The translations under genes were made by a program, and so were the position numbers. Shown piece after piece: positions 33,508 to 43,654 of a DNA stretch of 64,000 nucleotides (position 1 is the first letter of the stretch; every line of letters starts with the position of its first letter). The stretch is from Massilia sp. 9096 (lineage in GTDB: Bacteria; Pseudomonadota; Gammaproteobacteria; Burkholderiales; Burkholderiaceae_D): positions 5,270,001-5,334,000 of the forward strand of contig NZ_JQNN01000001.1 in assembly GCF_000745265.1 (NCBI RefSeq). Reading direction: 5' to 3'. Below the pieces are notes generated by a model that searched no databases, had not been told where the DNA came from, and was given only the letters and a program-made list of their open reading frames with translations.

Positions 33508-35208
33508 TCAGGCCTTCTTTGCCGCCTGCGCATTCGCGCGGATCGTCTCCAGCGTCGCGTTCGGCGTGATCAGGTTGCCGTCGTAGCGCAGCTCGATCAG
33601 CGCCGGCAGCGAATGCGCGCGCGTGTACGCGATCGCGCGCGCGAGCGCGGGTGCGAAGTCGGCGGTGGCTTCGACCACTTCACCCTGGCCGCCGTAGGCC
33701 CGGGCCAGCGCCGCGAAATCCGGATTGTGCAACCCGGTGCCCGAGACCCGGCCCGGATACTCGCGCTCCTGGTGCATGCGGATCGTGCCGAACATGCCGT
33801 TGTTGAAGACGATGAAGATCACGCCGGCGCCGTACTGCACGGCGGTGGCCAGCTCCTGGCCGGTCATCATGAATTCGCCGTCGCCGGCGAACGTCACCAC
33901 GCTGCGGGCCGGGTCGACGATCTTGGCGGCGACGCCGGCCGGCACGCCGTAGCCCATCGCGCCGCTGGTCGGGGCCAGCTGGGTGCGCATGCCGCCGTAG
34001 CGCCAGAAGCGGTGCGCCCAGGTGGCGTAATTGCCGGCGCCGTTGGTGACGATGGTGTCGTGGGGCAGGGCGGACTGCAATTCCTGCACCAGCTGCCAGA
34101 GGTCCAGCGGCGCCGCGCCATCTTTGAAAATCGGCGGCTGCTCCTGCCAGGCGCGCAGCTCGGCCTTGGCTTCCTCGACCGTATGACGCCAAGCGGAAGC
34201 ATCGACCGGCTCCATCGCCGCCAGCATCCGGGCGGCTTGCGGCGCGCCGCCGGCGATCATCAGCTCGGCCTGGTAGACGCTGCCCAGCTCCTGCGGATCG
34301 GGGTGGATGTGCACCAGGGTCTGCCGCGGCACCGGCGCGGCCAGCAGCGAGTAGCCGCCGGTGGTCATCTCGCCCAGGCGCGGACCGAAGGCGATGATCA
34401 GGTCGGCGTCCTTCACGCGCGCGGCCAGCTTCGGATTGATGCCGATGCCCACGTCGCCGACGTAGTGCGGGTGGTCGTTGTCGAGCAGGTCCTGGAAGCG
34501 GAAAGCGCAGGCGACCGGCAGCGCGTTGGCTTCGGCGAAGCGCTGGACGTCGGCGCAGGCCTGCTCGGTCCAGGTGCCGCCGCCCAGCAGCAGCAGCGGC
34601 TTTTTGCTCGCGGCCAGCATGGCCCGCAAGGTGTCGACCTGCGCCGCGGAAGGCGAGGCTTGCACCGGCTGGTAGCGCCGGGTGTCGGCCACTTCGGCCC
34701 TGGACACCAGCATGTCCTCCGGCAGCGCCAGCACCACCGGCCCCGGCCGGCCGCTGGTGGCGACCTGGAACGCGCGCGCCAGGTATTCGGGGATGCGCTC
34801 GGCGCGGTCGATCTGCGCCACCCACTTGGCCATCTGGCCGTACATGCGGCGGTAGTCGATCTCCTGGAAAGCTTCGCGGTCCATGAAGTCGCCCCCGACC
34901 TGGCCGATGAACAGGATCATCGGCGTGGAGTCCTGAAATGCCGTGTGCACGCCGATCGAGGCGTTGGTCGCCCCGGGGCCGCGCGTGACGAAGCAGATGC
35001 CGGGCTTGCCGGTGAGCTTGCCGTAGGCCTCGGACATGAACGCGGCACCGCCCTCCTGGCGGTTGATGACGAAGCGGATGTTCGAGTCGTGCAGGGCGTC
35101 GAGCACGTCCAGGTAGCTTTCGCCGGGCACGCCGAAGGCGATGTCCACGCCGTGGACTTGCAGGGCGTCGACCAGGATCTGGCCGCCGGTGCGGGAGGGG
35201 TGCGTCAT
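33508..35208 (-). CDS. ThDP-dependent acetolactate synthase-like enzyme
   Basis: A 566-residue protein with the three-domain layout of the acetohydroxyacid synthase/pyruvate oxidase family. The N-terminal pyrimidine-binding domain has the catalytic Glu in INRQEGGAAFMSEAYGK. A central domain (about 190-330) follows, then the C-terminal PP domain with the ThDP-Mg motif GDGEFMMTGQE and NN about 25 residues later. No small regulatory subunit gene is adjacent and it is not in a branched-chain amino acid operon, so it may be a decarboxylase or oxidase acting on another 2-keto acid. Confidence 0.9.
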   Translation of the reverse strand: MTHPSRTGGQILVDALQVHGVDIAFGVPGESYLDVLDALHDSNIRFVINRQEGGAAFMSEAYGKLTGKPGICFVTRGPGATNASIGVHTAFQDSTPMILFIGQVGGDFMDREAFQEIDYRRMYGQMAKWVAQIDRAERIPEYLARAFQVATSGRPGPVVLALPEDMLVSRAEVADTRRYQPVQASPSAAQVDTLRAMLAASKKPLLLLGGGTWTEQACADVQRFAEANALPVACAFRFQDLLDNDHPHYVGDVGIGINPKLAARVKDADLIIAFGPRLGEMTTGGYSLLAAPVPRQTLVHIHPDPQELGSVYQAELMIAGGAPQAARMLAAMEPVDASAWRHTVEEAKAELRAWQEQPPIFKDGAAPLDLWQLVQELQSALPHDTIVTNGAGNYATWAHRFWRYGGMRTQLAPTSGAMGYGVPAGVAAKIVDPARSVVTFAGDGEFMMTGQELATAVQYGAGVIFIVFNNGMFGTIRMHQEREYPGRVSGTGLHNPDFAALARAYGGQGEVVEATADFAPALARAIAYTRAHSLPALIELRYDGNLITPNATLETIRANAQAAKKA

Positions 35209-35357
35209 GGAGAGGGTGTCCTTATCGAAGAAGCATCGCTCAATTCTAGGGGAGGGCGCCGGGGCTGGCTTGCGAAATTACGACACCGAATTTCAAAAAC
35301 GGCAGCGCCGGTGCGATCCCGGGCCGGCCGGAGCGCGCATCGGTTAGAATAGCGCCC

Positions 35358-35703
35358 GTGAAGCAGGCCAGACAGCCGCTGGTCCACGCCGCAAGGTCGT
35401 GGGCGGGAGGAAGGTCCGGACTCCATAGAGCAGGGTGACGGTTAACGGCCGTCCGCCGAAAGCCGGCGCAAGCGGGTATAAGGCGAGGAACAGGGCCACA
35501 GAGACGAGCGTATTCAGTTACGGTGAAACGCGGTAACCTCCACCTGGAGCAATTCCAAATAGGCACGCGTTGAGGTTGCTCGCGGAGCGTGCGGGTAGGA
35601 AGCTTGAGCGCCGGAGTAATTCGGCGCCTAGAGGAATGGCTGTCATAGGGGCGTCCCGCAAGGGAGACCACTACACAAAATCCGGCCTATCGGCCTGCTT
35701 TAC
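35358..35703 (+). ncRNA. rnpB: RNase P RNA component (class A)
   Basis: Catalytic RNA that trims tRNA 5' leaders. The ends pair as P1: aagcaggcc (35361-35369) with ggcctgctt (35692-35700). The conserved core is visible as ggaggaaggtccggactcc followed by agagcagggtg near the 5' end. The family phrase ataaggcgagga occurs in the middle, and cgtgcgggtaggaa and cccgcaaggg further on. The 3' domain ends ggcctatcggcctgc, typical of rnpB. A -10-like tagaat (35345-35350) lies just upstream. End points are accurate to a few bases. Confidence 0.95.
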
Positions 35704-35719
35704 ACATAATTCAGAAACG

Positions 35720-35750
35720 AAAAAAGGCGCCTCCGATGGGCGCCTTTTTC
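35720..35750. terminator. Bidirectional terminator between rnpB and the chemoreceptor gene
   Basis: aaaaaaggcgcc, loop tccgat, gggcgccttttt. T-runs occur on both strands, so it can end rnpB on the plus strand and the chemoreceptor transcript on the minus strand. Confidence 0.92.
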
Positions 35751-35774
35751 GTCTCGAGACAGGCTACGGCCGGG

Positions 35775-37352
35775 TCAGGCCGCCAGGCGCGCCACCGGCT
35801 CCGCCTGCGCGCTCCCGGCCAGCTTGAACAGCGACACCGTGGCTTCCAGCGCGCGCGCCTGGTCCTGCATCGCCGCCGCCGCCGCCGAGGCCTGCTCCAC
35901 CAGCGCGGCGTTCTGCTGCGTGACGCCATCCATGTCGGCAATCGCACGGTTGACCTGCTCGATGCCGCTGCTTTGCTCCGCGCTGGCGCTGGTGATCTCG
36001 CCCATGATGTCGGTCACGCGCTGGATGCTGGTGACCACTTCGGCCATCGTGGTGCCGGCCGATTGCACCAGCTGGCTGCCGGCGTCGATCTTGCCGACCG
36101 AGTCGCCGATCAGCGCCTTGATCTCCTTGGCCGCGCTGGCCGAACGCTGCGCCAGCGTGCGCACTTCGCCGGCCACGACCGCGAAGCCGCGTCCCTGTTC
36201 GCCGGCGCGCGCCGCTTCCACGGCCGCGTTCAAGGCCAGGATGTTGGTCTGGAAGGCGATGCCGTCGATCACGGCGATGATGTCGACGATCTTGCGCGAG
36301 GCCGCGTTGATCGCCTCCATCGTGTCGACCACCTGGCCGACCACTTCGCCGCCGCGCACCGCCACCGCCGATGCGCTCAGCGCCAGCTGGTTGGCCTGGC
36401 GCGCGTTGTCGGCGTTCTGTTTCACGGTCGAGGTCAATTCTTCCATCGAGGCCGCGGTTTCTTCCAGCGCGCTGGCCTGCTGTTCGGTGCGGCTCGACAG
36501 GTCGAGGTTGCCGACCGCGATTTCGCTCGAGGCGGTGGCGATCTGCGTGGTGCCCGAGCGCACCTGGCCGACGATGCGCGCCAACCCGGCGTTCATGGTC
36601 TTGAGCGCGCCCAGCAGGCGGCCGGTTTCGTCGCGGCTGCTCACCTCGATGTCGCTGCGCAGGTCGTTGTTGGCGACGCTGACGGCGATCTCAACCGCGC
36701 GGTTCAACGGCACCACGATGCCGCGCGTCAGCCACCAGGCGCAGGCCGCACCGAATGCCAGCACGGCCAGGCCCATGCCGAGCAGCACGCTGCGGTTGTG
36801 CTGGTACAGCGCATCGACCTCGCCGGTGCGGCGGTTGATGGCCTCGCGCTGCAGGTCGAGGAAGTCGCTCAGCGACGCCAGGTACTCGGCGCCGGCCGGC
36901 TGGAACTGCTGCACCAGCATCTGCTGCGCTTCCTCGGCCTTGCCATCCTTTTTCAGGGCCGTCATGGCGTCGCGGAGCGCCAGATACGGCTTGCGTGCGG
37001 CGGCGATGCGCGCCAGCGCCTGCTTTTCCTGCGGCGTGTCGAGCAGCGGCTCGACCTTCTTCTGCAGCTCGGTGACTTCGCGCGTCGAGACGGCGGTCTG
37101 CTCGGCGAAGAAGGCGCCCAGCGACGGGTCGGCGCTCCTGGCGATCGCCGTGGTGCGCGTGACGCTGGTGTGGATACGGCGGTACCAGTCCGACACCAGC
37201 CTTTCCTTGGTCAGCGGGACGGTCATCATGTCGCGGGTGGCGTCGGCGACCGAACGCATCTGGAAGATGCCGATGGCCGTCATCAGCAGCGTGAAAGCGA
37301 GCACCAGTCCGAAGCCGAGCGATAGACGGGCGCCGATATTCAGGTTTTTCAT
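35775..37352 (-). CDS. Methyl-accepting chemotaxis protein
   Basis: A 525-residue chemoreceptor. The first span is at about residues 10-32, a four-helix-bundle periplasmic sensor domain at about 35-190, the second span at about 192-212, then HAMP (about 213-265) and the cytoplasmic signalling domain. The hairpin tip is [41 protein letters not shown], the CheA/CheW-contacting part. ATG 37352 begins [10 protein letters not shown], a common receptor start; an in-frame ATG 30 bases upstream is less likely. The ligand is unknown. Confidence 0.96.
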   Translation of the reverse strand: MKNLNIGARLSLGFGLVLAFTLLMTAIGIFQMRSVADATRDMMTVPLTKERLVSDWYRRIHTSVTRTTAIARSADPSLGAFFAEQTAVSTREVTELQKKVEPLLDTPQEKQALARIAAARKPYLALRDAMTALKKDGKAEEAQQMLVQQFQPAGAEYLASLSDFLDLQREAINRRTGEVDALYQHNRSVLLGMGLAVLAFGAACAWWLTRGIVVPLNRAVEIAVSVANNDLRSDIEVSSRDETGRLLGALKTMNAGLARIVGQVRSGTTQIATASSEIAVGNLDLSSRTEQQASALEETAASMEELTSTVKQNADNARQANQLALSASAVAVRGGEVVGQVVDTMEAINAASRKIVDIIAVIDGIAFQTNILALNAAVEAARAGEQGRGFAVVAGEVRTLAQRSASAAKEIKALIGDSVGKIDAGSQLVQSAGTTMAEVVTSIQRVTDIMGEITSASAEQSSGIEQVNRAIADMDGVTQQNAALVEQASAAAAAMQDQARALEATVSLFKLAGSAQAEPVARLAA

Positions 37353-37482
37353 AGAATGGTCGTGGAATGGATGAGTAAACATGATTGTATAGGCAGTTTA
37401 TTTCCATAGTGTAACTTTATGGCGACATGTAGCGGATGCGCCATATCGGTTGCACAATCAAACCTGTCTGGAGGAGTCACCG

Positions 37483-38985
37483 ATGCACTATGTTCTCGCC
37501 CTCGACCAGGGCACCACCAGTTCGCGCGCGATCCTGTTCGACCGCCGCGGCCAGGTCTGCGCCAGCGCGCAGCGCGAATACCCGCAGCATTTTCCGCATC
37601 CCGGCTGGGTCGAGCACGATCCGCTCGACATCTGGGCCAGCCAGCTCGCGTGCGCGCGCGAGGTGCTGGCATCGAGCGGCGTCGACGCCGGCCAGGTCGC
37701 CGCGGTCGGCATCGCCAACCAGCGCGAAACGGCCGTGGTGTGGGAGCGCGCCAGCGGTGCGCCGCTGTGCCGCGCGATCGTCTGGCAGGACCGGCGCACG
37801 GCCGAGCGCTGCGACGCCCTGCGCGCGCAAGGCAAGGCCGGCCTTGTCGCGCGCAAGACCGGCCTCGAACTGGACGCCTACTTTTCCGCCACCAAGCTCG
37901 AATGGATCCTGGACCACGTGCCCGGCGGGCGGGCGCGCGCCGAACGCGGCGAACTGGCCTTCGGCACCGTCGACAGCTGGCTGGCTTTCAAGCTGACCGG
38001 GCGCCACGTTACCGACGTCAGCAACGCGTCGCGCACGATGCTTTTCAATATCCACGAACTGCGCTGGGACGACGAGCTGCTCGCGCTGTTTCGCGTGCCG
38101 GCGGCGCTGCTGCCCGAGGTGGTGGCCAGCAGCGAAGCGGTCGGCCGCTGCGATGCGCAATGGTTCGGGCGTGCGATCCCGCTGGCCGGCATCGCCGGCG
38201 ACCAGCAGGCGGCGACGTTCGGCCAGGCCTGCCACCGGCGCGGCATGGTCAAGAATACCTATGGCACCGGCTGCTTCATGCTGATGCATGCCGGCGACGC
38301 GCCGCCGGTCTCGCATAATCGCCTGCTGGCGACGGTCGGCTGGAAAGTCGATGGCCGCACCGACTATGTGTTGGAAGGCAGCGTCTTCATGGGCGGCGCC
38401 ACCGTCCAGTGGCTGCGTGACGGCCTGGGCATCATCAAGCAGTCGAGCGACGTCGAGGCGCTGGCCCAGTCCGTGCCCGACAGCGGCGAAGTGATGCTGG
38501 TGCCGGCCTTCGTCGGCCTGGGCGCGCCGCACTGGGACGCGTATGCGCGCGGCACCCTCGTCGGCATGACGCGCGGGACCACGGCCGCCCACATCGCGCG
38601 CGCCGCGGTCGAGGCGATCGCCTACCAGAGCGCCGAACTGCTGAATGCGATGCAGAGGGACGCCGACTGCGCCGTGCACGAGGTGCGCGCCGACGGCGGC
38701 GCCGCGCGGAACGACCTGCTGATGCAGTTCCAGGCCGACCTGCTGGGCGTGCCGGTGATCCGGCCGAAGGTGACGGAAACCACGGCGCTCGGCGCGGCAT
38801 ACCTGGCCGGGCTGGCGGTCGGCTTCTGGGGTTCGCAGGAAGAGATCGCGGCCCAGTGGCAGGCCGAGCGGCGCTTCGATCCGGCGATGTCGCCTGACCA
38901 GCGCGAGCGGAAGATGGCGCGTTGGGCGCGCGCGGTCGCGCATGCGCGCGCATGGGCCGAGCCCGATACCGCCGCGCAGCGTTGA
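37483..38985 (+). CDS. glpK: Glycerol kinase
   Basis: A 500-residue FGGY-family kinase that phosphorylates glycerol to glycerol 3-phosphate. Key segments are [14 protein letters not shown] (ATP loop), [22 protein letters not shown] (substrate-binding), [13 protein letters not shown] and GTGCFML, ending with the [20 protein letters not shown] adenine-binding region. ATG 37483 has GGAGGAG seven bases upstream. No glpF, glpD or glpR gene is in the window, so it stands outside a glp operon here. Confidence 0.96.
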   Translation: MHYVLALDQGTTSSRAILFDRRGQVCASAQREYPQHFPHPGWVEHDPLDIWASQLACAREVLASSGVDAGQVAAVGIANQRETAVVWERASGAPLCRAIVWQDRRTAERCDALRAQGKAGLVARKTGLELDAYFSATKLEWILDHVPGGRARAERGELAFGTVDSWLAFKLTGRHVTDVSNASRTMLFNIHELRWDDELLALFRVPAALLPEVVASSEAVGRCDAQWFGRAIPLAGIAGDQQAATFGQACHRRGMVKNTYGTGCFMLMHAGDAPPVSHNRLLATVGWKVDGRTDYVLEGSVFMGGATVQWLRDGLGIIKQSSDVEALAQSVPDSGEVMLVPAFVGLGAPHWDAYARGTLVGMTRGTTAAHIARAAVEAIAYQSAELLNAMQRDADCAVHEVRADGGAARNDLLMQFQADLLGVPVIRPKVTETTALGAAYLAGLAVGFWGSQEEIAAQWQAERRFDPAMSPDQRERKMARWARAVAHARAWAEPDTAAQR

Positions 38986-39104
38986 CGGCAGCCGGGCAGC
39001 CGTGCGGCTTGGGCGCGCCAAATCATGCACAATCGATGCGGTCGTATTGACGACCGCTTGCCGACACCCGCTGACCCCACCCCTTGACTGACGCCCGAAC
39101 CTGC

Positions 39105-39605
39105 ATGTCCATCCTCAAGACCTTTTTCTCGATCGCCCACGCCGTGCTGGCGCTCCTGTTCGTCGGCCTGGCCGTGATGCTGACCGTGTACGCCACCCAG
39201 ACCGCCTGGAGCGCGATCGGCGAGGGGCCGGAAGGCAGCGAGACCGCGATCGAAGCGATCGGGCTGCTGGCCATCGCCGTGGTGTCGCTGCAGATCTCGC
39301 AGACCATCACCGAGGAAGAGGTGATCCGCGACGCCCACATCAGCGCGCCGACACGGGTGCGGCGCTACCTGTCGCGCTTCATGGTGGTGGTCGTGGTCGC
39401 GCTGTCGATCGAAGGCCTGGTCGGCACCTTCAAAGCGCTGCACGAAGATCCCGAAATGCTGCCGCATGCCGCTTCGGTGCTGGTCGCCGCCGGCATCCTG
39501 TTGTCCGGCTGGGGCGTGTTCATCCGCCTGAACCGCAGCGCCGAGGAGCTCGAGCCGGAAGCGATGAAGGCGGCCAAGGCCGAAGACAAGAAGATCGACG
39601 AGTAA
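39105..39605 (+). CDS. Hypothetical membrane protein
   Basis: A 166-residue protein with about four hydrophobic segments (about residues 8-32, 50-67, 92-112 and 125-145) and a charged C-terminus rich in Glu and Lys (AEELEPEAMKAAKAEDKK). Between spans two and three lies TITEEEVIRDAHISAPTRVRRYLSR. I do not recognise the family. ATG 39105 starts the first span directly; a TTG at 39084 is in frame upstream. It stands alone after glpK. Confidence 0.7.
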   Translation: MSILKTFFSIAHAVLALLFVGLAVMLTVYATQTAWSAIGEGPEGSETAIEAIGLLAIAVVSLQISQTITEEEVIRDAHISAPTRVRRYLSRFMVVVVVALSIEGLVGTFKALHEDPEMLPHAASVLVAAGILLSGWGVFIRLNRSAEELEPEAMKAAKAEDKKIDE

Positions 39606-39713
39606 AGCCGCAGCGCGCGCTTGCAAACGCTTGCACTTGCCTCTACCGAACTGGTTGCCGGCGCGCGCAGGGTCGATTACATTGAGCGCCAGCCCACCTT
39701 GACGGACACTGTG

Positions 39714-40139
39714 ATGCGCCTTTCGACCCTGTGCTTTTCCCTGTGCCTGGCCAGCCTCGGCGCCGCTGGCGCGTCGGCTCAGACTCAGACGGGTCAGACG
39801 GGTCAGACGGGTCAGACGGCTCGGAAATCCGTCGCCCTCCAGAGTGGCGAGATCGCGTCGATGACGGCGCTGCCGGCCGAGATCCGCGCCGCGCTCGGCG
39901 AGATGTCGGACCGCGGCGGCCCGTTCGCGCCCGGCTGCGTCAGCCTGCACGGCGAGCCGCACAGCCGCTTCGCGGGCGCCCGCGTGGGCGCCGACACGGC
40001 CCAGGTCAGGATCGAGCGTGGCGGCATCGCCCATTTCGTCGACACGCGCAACTTCAGGAAGGTCGACGGCCACTGGGTGGCGCTGCCGGACGCCGGCCTC
40101 CCCACAGCCCCGCCTGCGCCGCTGGCCGCCAGGAACTAG
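39714..40139 (+). CDS. Secreted small hypothetical protein with GQT repeat
   Basis: A 141-residue protein with a Sec signal peptide (LSTLCFSLCLASLGAAGASA, cleavage near residue 21), then a QTGQTGQTGQT repeat encoded by nine-base tandem repeats. The remaining domain contains GPFAPGCVSLHGEPHSRFAGA with a single Cys and IERGGIAHFVDTRNF. No family is recognised. The stop TAG overlaps the convergent downstream gene's stop by four bases. A GTG at 39711 could also start it. Confidence 0.65.
   Translation: MRLSTLCFSLCLASLGAAGASAQTQTGQTGQTGQTARKSVALQSGEIASMTALPAEIRAALGEMSDRGGPFAPGCVSLHGEPHSRFAGARVGADTAQVRIERGGIAHFVDTRNFRKVDGHWVALPDAGLPTAPPAPLAARN
39786..39821. repeat. Nine-base tandem repeat
   Basis: cagacgggt is repeated three times perfectly (39786-39812), followed by a variant copy, cagacggct (39813-39821). 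It encodes QTG units just after the signal peptide and is frame-preserving. Confidence 0.9.
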
Positions 40140-40822
40140 GCCGGCGCCGGCGTTGCCGCCTGCGTCTTGCGGCGGCCGCGCTCGAGGGCGAAGGCGCGAA
40201 AACGTTCCTGCTGCGTCGCCGTCAGGCAGCGCAGCGGAATCGGCATCGCTCCGCTCTCCACGATCACCAGATACCCTTGCCGGCAGCGCCGCACCGCCTC
40301 GACCTCGTCCCAGCGGCGCACCAGCTGCCCGCTGCGCGTGGGGCGCACGATTCCGGCGGCGTCGATCTCGAACACGCACAGCGGCATGCGCCGTTTCTTC
40401 ATATAAAAGACCGGGGTGGCGAGCAGGGCGACCCAGAAGCCGGTCAGCGCCGGCACCCAGGCCAGCGCGAGCGCAGACGCCGCCATCGCCAGGCCGCGCA
40501 GCCAGCCGGGGCCGGCAAACCAGGCGAGCAGGGCGGCCAGCGCGGCGATCGCGACCGGCCACATCCACATGCTGCGCCGCTCGCGCGCGGACGCATGGCG
40601 CAGCAGGAAGGCCAGGTGGTCGCGCACGAAGCCGCGGTATTCGCCGGCGCTGTAGGCAACCTCGAAACGCAGCGGCGCATCGGCTGGCGGCGGCGCCGCC
40701 ACGGGGTCGTCCGGCAGCTCGACGGTCAGCTCGGTGGCGCTGAACCGGCGCGCTTCCTGCTGGACGATCTGCATCGCCACTTCCTTGCGGCTGGGCGGAC
40801 GCGGGTGGGTGAAGCCGAGCAT
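40136..40822 (-). CDS. YcxB-like membrane protein
   Basis: A 228-residue protein with two hydrophobic stretches (about residues 85-102 and 105-142) and a C-terminal domain resembling the YcxB-like fold (FEIDAAGIVRPTRSGQLVRRWDEVEAV, then YLVIVESGAMPIPLRCL). Two starts are credible: ATG 40822 with AGGAG seven bases upstream (used here), and ATG 40774 with AAGGAAG five bases upstream, giving 212 residues. It converges with the preceding gene, sharing CTAG at the stops. Function is unknown. Confidence 0.7.
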   Translation of the reverse strand: MLGFTHPRPPSRKEVAMQIVQQEARRFSATELTVELPDDPVAAPPPADAPLRFEVAYSAGEYRGFVRDHLAFLLRHASARERRSMWMWPVAIAALAALLAWFAGPGWLRGLAMAASALALAWVPALTGFWVALLATPVFYMKKRRMPLCVFEIDAAGIVRPTRSGQLVRRWDEVEAVRRCRQGYLVIVESGAMPIPLRCLTATQQERFRAFALERGRRKTQAATPAPA

Positions 40823-41038
40823 GACGGTCTCCTGCGGTTGCGTTGCCACGCTACATGCGATCCTCTTTTGATATTGCAATAGTGAAAATAAGCGTTGATT
40901 GTTGTAAATCGTGAACTTTCTTTGTCAAAACACCACTAATTTATGGATTGCAATAATTCGAGAGAATTTAGGTATCTCAGCCGTGGCATGATCCGCGCTT
41001 GTTTGTAATGCATTCAACAAGAGAGAGACAAAACAATC

Positions 41039-42700
41039 ATGAAGAAAACAGCAAGTTTTATTTTGGTAAGTGCAGCGCTTGCTGCTTGCGGCGGTGGCGG
41101 TGGGGGCGGCAGCCCTGCTGCGAGCGCGCCGGTCGGCACGACGATACCGGCCGCGCCGACGCCGACGCCAGCGCCAGCGCCAGCGCCACCACCACCGGCG
41201 CCCGAGGTCAAGGTGCTGTCGGCGTCGATGGCGCGCGTGGCGGCGCAGAACACTGGCGTCAGCTTCAACGTGCAGATCAAACCCAACAATTTCACGCCGG
41301 CCGGGACGCTGTTCGTGACCGCGAGCGATCCATCCAACGTGATCGCCTCTCAGGTCAGCGTCGCACCGAATACGGACGGTAGCTACACGCTGTCGCTGGG
41401 CAGCGTTGCCGGCGCCGACGCCGGGCACTACACCGGCAACATCACCCTGAAGCTGTGCGCCGATCAGGCCTGTGCCACACCGCAGGCGGTGTCGTCGGTC
41501 ACCGTGCCCTATGACCTGACGGTGATGGGATCGGGAACCGCCTGGCCGGGCGATAACCTGACGACCTTGGCGGCGTGGACCGACGCGCCGGAGTGGAGCA
41601 CCTTCCAGGGCAACGCGGCGCACACGGGTTACGTGCCAGTGACGATCAGCCCCGACCAGATCAAATTGCGCTGGAAATCGGCTGCCATCAGCCAGTCCCA
41701 GTCGGCGTTTGGATACGGTTCTCCGGCGACTATGGCTATCGGCAACGGCTTGTTCTACGCCGCCGGCCCCGCCGCGCTCAAGGCCCGCAAGGAATTCGAC
41801 GGCAGCGTGGTCTGGTCGTACGATGTGAGCGGCCTGCAATTCCCGTCGGTGAATCCGCCTGCTTTCGCCAACGGCTCGGTCTACATGGCTGCCGGGCAGC
41901 AGTGGTCCACGTACATGTTCGCTTTCGACGCGGCCACCGGCGCGGTGCAATTCAAGTCGCCGATGGGGTCGCAGTGGGAAAACTACCTGGCACCGGTCGC
42001 GCTGAATGACGCCGTGTACACCAGCGGAGGCAGCTACGGCGGCCTGTACGGCTTCAAGCCCAGCGGCGAGCAATTGTTTTTCAAGACTTTGGCGCAAGTG
42101 TCGATGTGGAGCCCGGCCGTAGACGCGAACTCGGTCTATGTCTACGACGGCACACTGCACGTGCTGGACCGCAAGACCGGCGTGGTGATTACCGAGATCA
42201 AGAACCAGAACGTGCAGTATGCCGTCCAGATGAACGGTGCGGTGGTGTTGGGCGCGGACGGCAACGCGTTTGCCGGCAATTACGCCAGCGGATCCACGTA
42301 TGCCGGCTCCACAGCCAACGAACTGCTCAAATTCAACACGGCCAAGGGCTATATCGACTGGCGAGTCTCGGGCAACTATCCGCTGACGCCAGCCTATTCA
42401 AAGGGCTTGGTGTATGTGCCGAACCTGTCGCCGTACCGCATCGAAGCACGCAATGAGGGCGACGGCTCGCTGGCATGGTCGTGGACGCCCGGTCAGGCGG
42501 CAGAGACGAGCTGGGGCGGTGAACCGGTCGTCACCAACAACCTGATCTTCGTCAGCACCAACCTGGCCACGTACGCGATCGACATGACTACCCACAAGCC
42601 GGTGTGGAGCTATCCGGCTTCGGGCCGCCTGGCCTTGAGTCGCAGCGGTATCCTGTATATCCAGAACATGGAAGCGGTGGTCGCGATCAATCTCAAGTAA
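41039..42700 (+). CDS. PQQ-like beta-propeller lipoprotein
   Basis: A 553-residue lipoprotein. The signal peptide ends at lipobox LAAC (Cys17), followed by a poly-Gly stretch and a Pro/Thr/Ala linker (about residues 18-55). An Ig-like segment (about 55-160) precedes a C-terminal beta-propeller made of repeated blades such as FAFDAATGAVQF, LHVLDRKTGVVI and LLKFNTAKGYIDW, the PQQ-repeat or BamB-like style. It lacks the catalytic Asp and Ca2+ site expected of true quinoprotein dehydrogenases as far as I can see, so a structural or binding role is likelier. It ends directly against the convergent AAA ATPase gene. Confidence 0.85.
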   Translation: MKKTASFILVSAALAACGGGGGGGSPAASAPVGTTIPAAPTPTPAPAPAPPPPAPEVKVLSASMARVAAQNTGVSFNVQIKPNNFTPAGTLFVTASDPSNVIASQVSVAPNTDGSYTLSLGSVAGADAGHYTGNITLKLCADQACATPQAVSSVTVPYDLTVMGSGTAWPGDNLTTLAAWTDAPEWSTFQGNAAHTGYVPVTISPDQIKLRWKSAAISQSQSAFGYGSPATMAIGNGLFYAAGPAALKARKEFDGSVVWSYDVSGLQFPSVNPPAFANGSVYMAAGQQWSTYMFAFDAATGAVQFKSPMGSQWENYLAPVALNDAVYTSGGSYGGLYGFKPSGEQLFFKTLAQVSMWSPAVDANSVYVYDGTLHVLDRKTGVVITEIKNQNVQYAVQMNGAVVLGADGNAFAGNYASGSTYAGSTANELLKFNTAKGYIDWRVSGNYPLTPAYSKGLVYVPNLSPYRIEARNEGDGSLAWSWTPGQAAETSWGGEPVVTNNLIFVSTNLATYAIDMTTHKPVWSYPASGRLALSRSGILYIQNMEAVVAINLK

Positions 42701-43654
42701 TCAAAACCCGATCCGCCCCTTGCCCGGGGTGGGTTTCAAACGGATGTCCTGCGCGCGCACGTGCGCGCGCCCGTCCGCGACCGCGTAACCCAGGCCGTCC
42801 AGCAGGGTCTTGCGCAGGTCGCGCGGCGACACCCCCGCCAGCTGATCGAGCACCACGTCGCCCAGCAGCGGGTCGAACCCGGCCAGGTTCAGTTCCTTCA
42901 GCAGGCCGCCGTACATGCGCTGGGCGATGCCGGCCGCCTGGTCGGGCGTCGGCGACGGCACGTCGTAGATCGCCATCCGGTTCAGCAGCGGATGCGGGAT
43001 GCCGTCCAGCGAATTGGCGGTCAGGACCCAGAAGATCTGGCTGGCGTCGATGTCGACGTCGATGAATTCGTCGCGAAAGGCCGAGGCGGTCTCGGGTTCC
43101 AGCAACTGGTAGAGCGCAGCCAGCGGGTCGGACTGCGACGAGCCGCTGGCTTTTTCGACTTCGTCCAGCACGATCACCGGATTGGCGTACTGGCCGCGCA
43201 CCAGGCGTTCGGCGACCTTGCCGCACTTGGCTCCGCGCCAGCTGGCCGAGCTGCCGGTGATGACGAAGCCGGCCGACAGGGCGTTCATGCTGATCAGCTC
43301 GCAGTCGGTCTGCAGCACGCGCGCCAGGCGCTTGGCGAAATGGGTCTTGCCGACGCCGGGCCCGCCCAGCAGCAGGATCGGCATGACGTTGAACCCTTTG
43401 TCCCCGGCGTGGGACAGGCGCAGGTAGCGCTTCAGGTCGTCCAGCACGTCGTCGAAATTGGGACACTCCTCGAACAGCGGGTCGAGGGCATCGACGGAAG
43501 AGGGCGTGGTCACGAAACGCTCGGCGCCGGTCTCGAGCATGCGTTCGTAGAACGCCTCGAGCTCGGGCGAGCGTCCGCGGCTCCGGTCGAGCGCGCCCTG
43601 GACCTCGTTCAGGTCGTACACGGCGCGGGTCCGGGCAAAGGCAATGCTGTTCAC
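42701..43654 (-). CDS. Lon-like AAA+ ATPase without protease domain
   Basis: A 317-residue AAA+ ATPase. Walker A is GGPGVGKTH, Walker B VIVLDEVEKA, sensor 1 WVLTANSLDGIP and sensor 2-like ISPRDLRKTLLDG (seen as GVSPRDLRKTL). The arrangement resembles the ATPase module of Lon (LYQLLEPETASAFRDEF), but the Ser-Lys protease domain is absent and the protein stops at KGRIGF. It may be a remodelling ATPase or unfoldase with an unknown partner. It converges with the propeller lipoprotein gene with no spacing. Confidence 0.85.
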   Translation of the reverse strand: MNSIAFARTRAVYDLNEVQGALDRSRGRSPELEAFYERMLETGAERFVTTPSSVDALDPLFEECPNFDDVLDDLKRYLRLSHAGDKGFNVMPILLLGGPGVGKTHFAKRLARVLQTDCELISMNALSAGFVITGSSASWRGAKCGKVAERLVRGQYANPVIVLDEVEKASGSSQSDPLAALYQLLEPETASAFRDEFIDVDIDASQIFWVLTANSLDGIPHPLLNRMAIYDVPSPTPDQAAGIAQRMYGGLLKELNLAGFDPLLGDVVLDQLAGVSPRDLRKTLLDGLGYAVADGRAHVRAQDIRLKPTPGKGRIGF

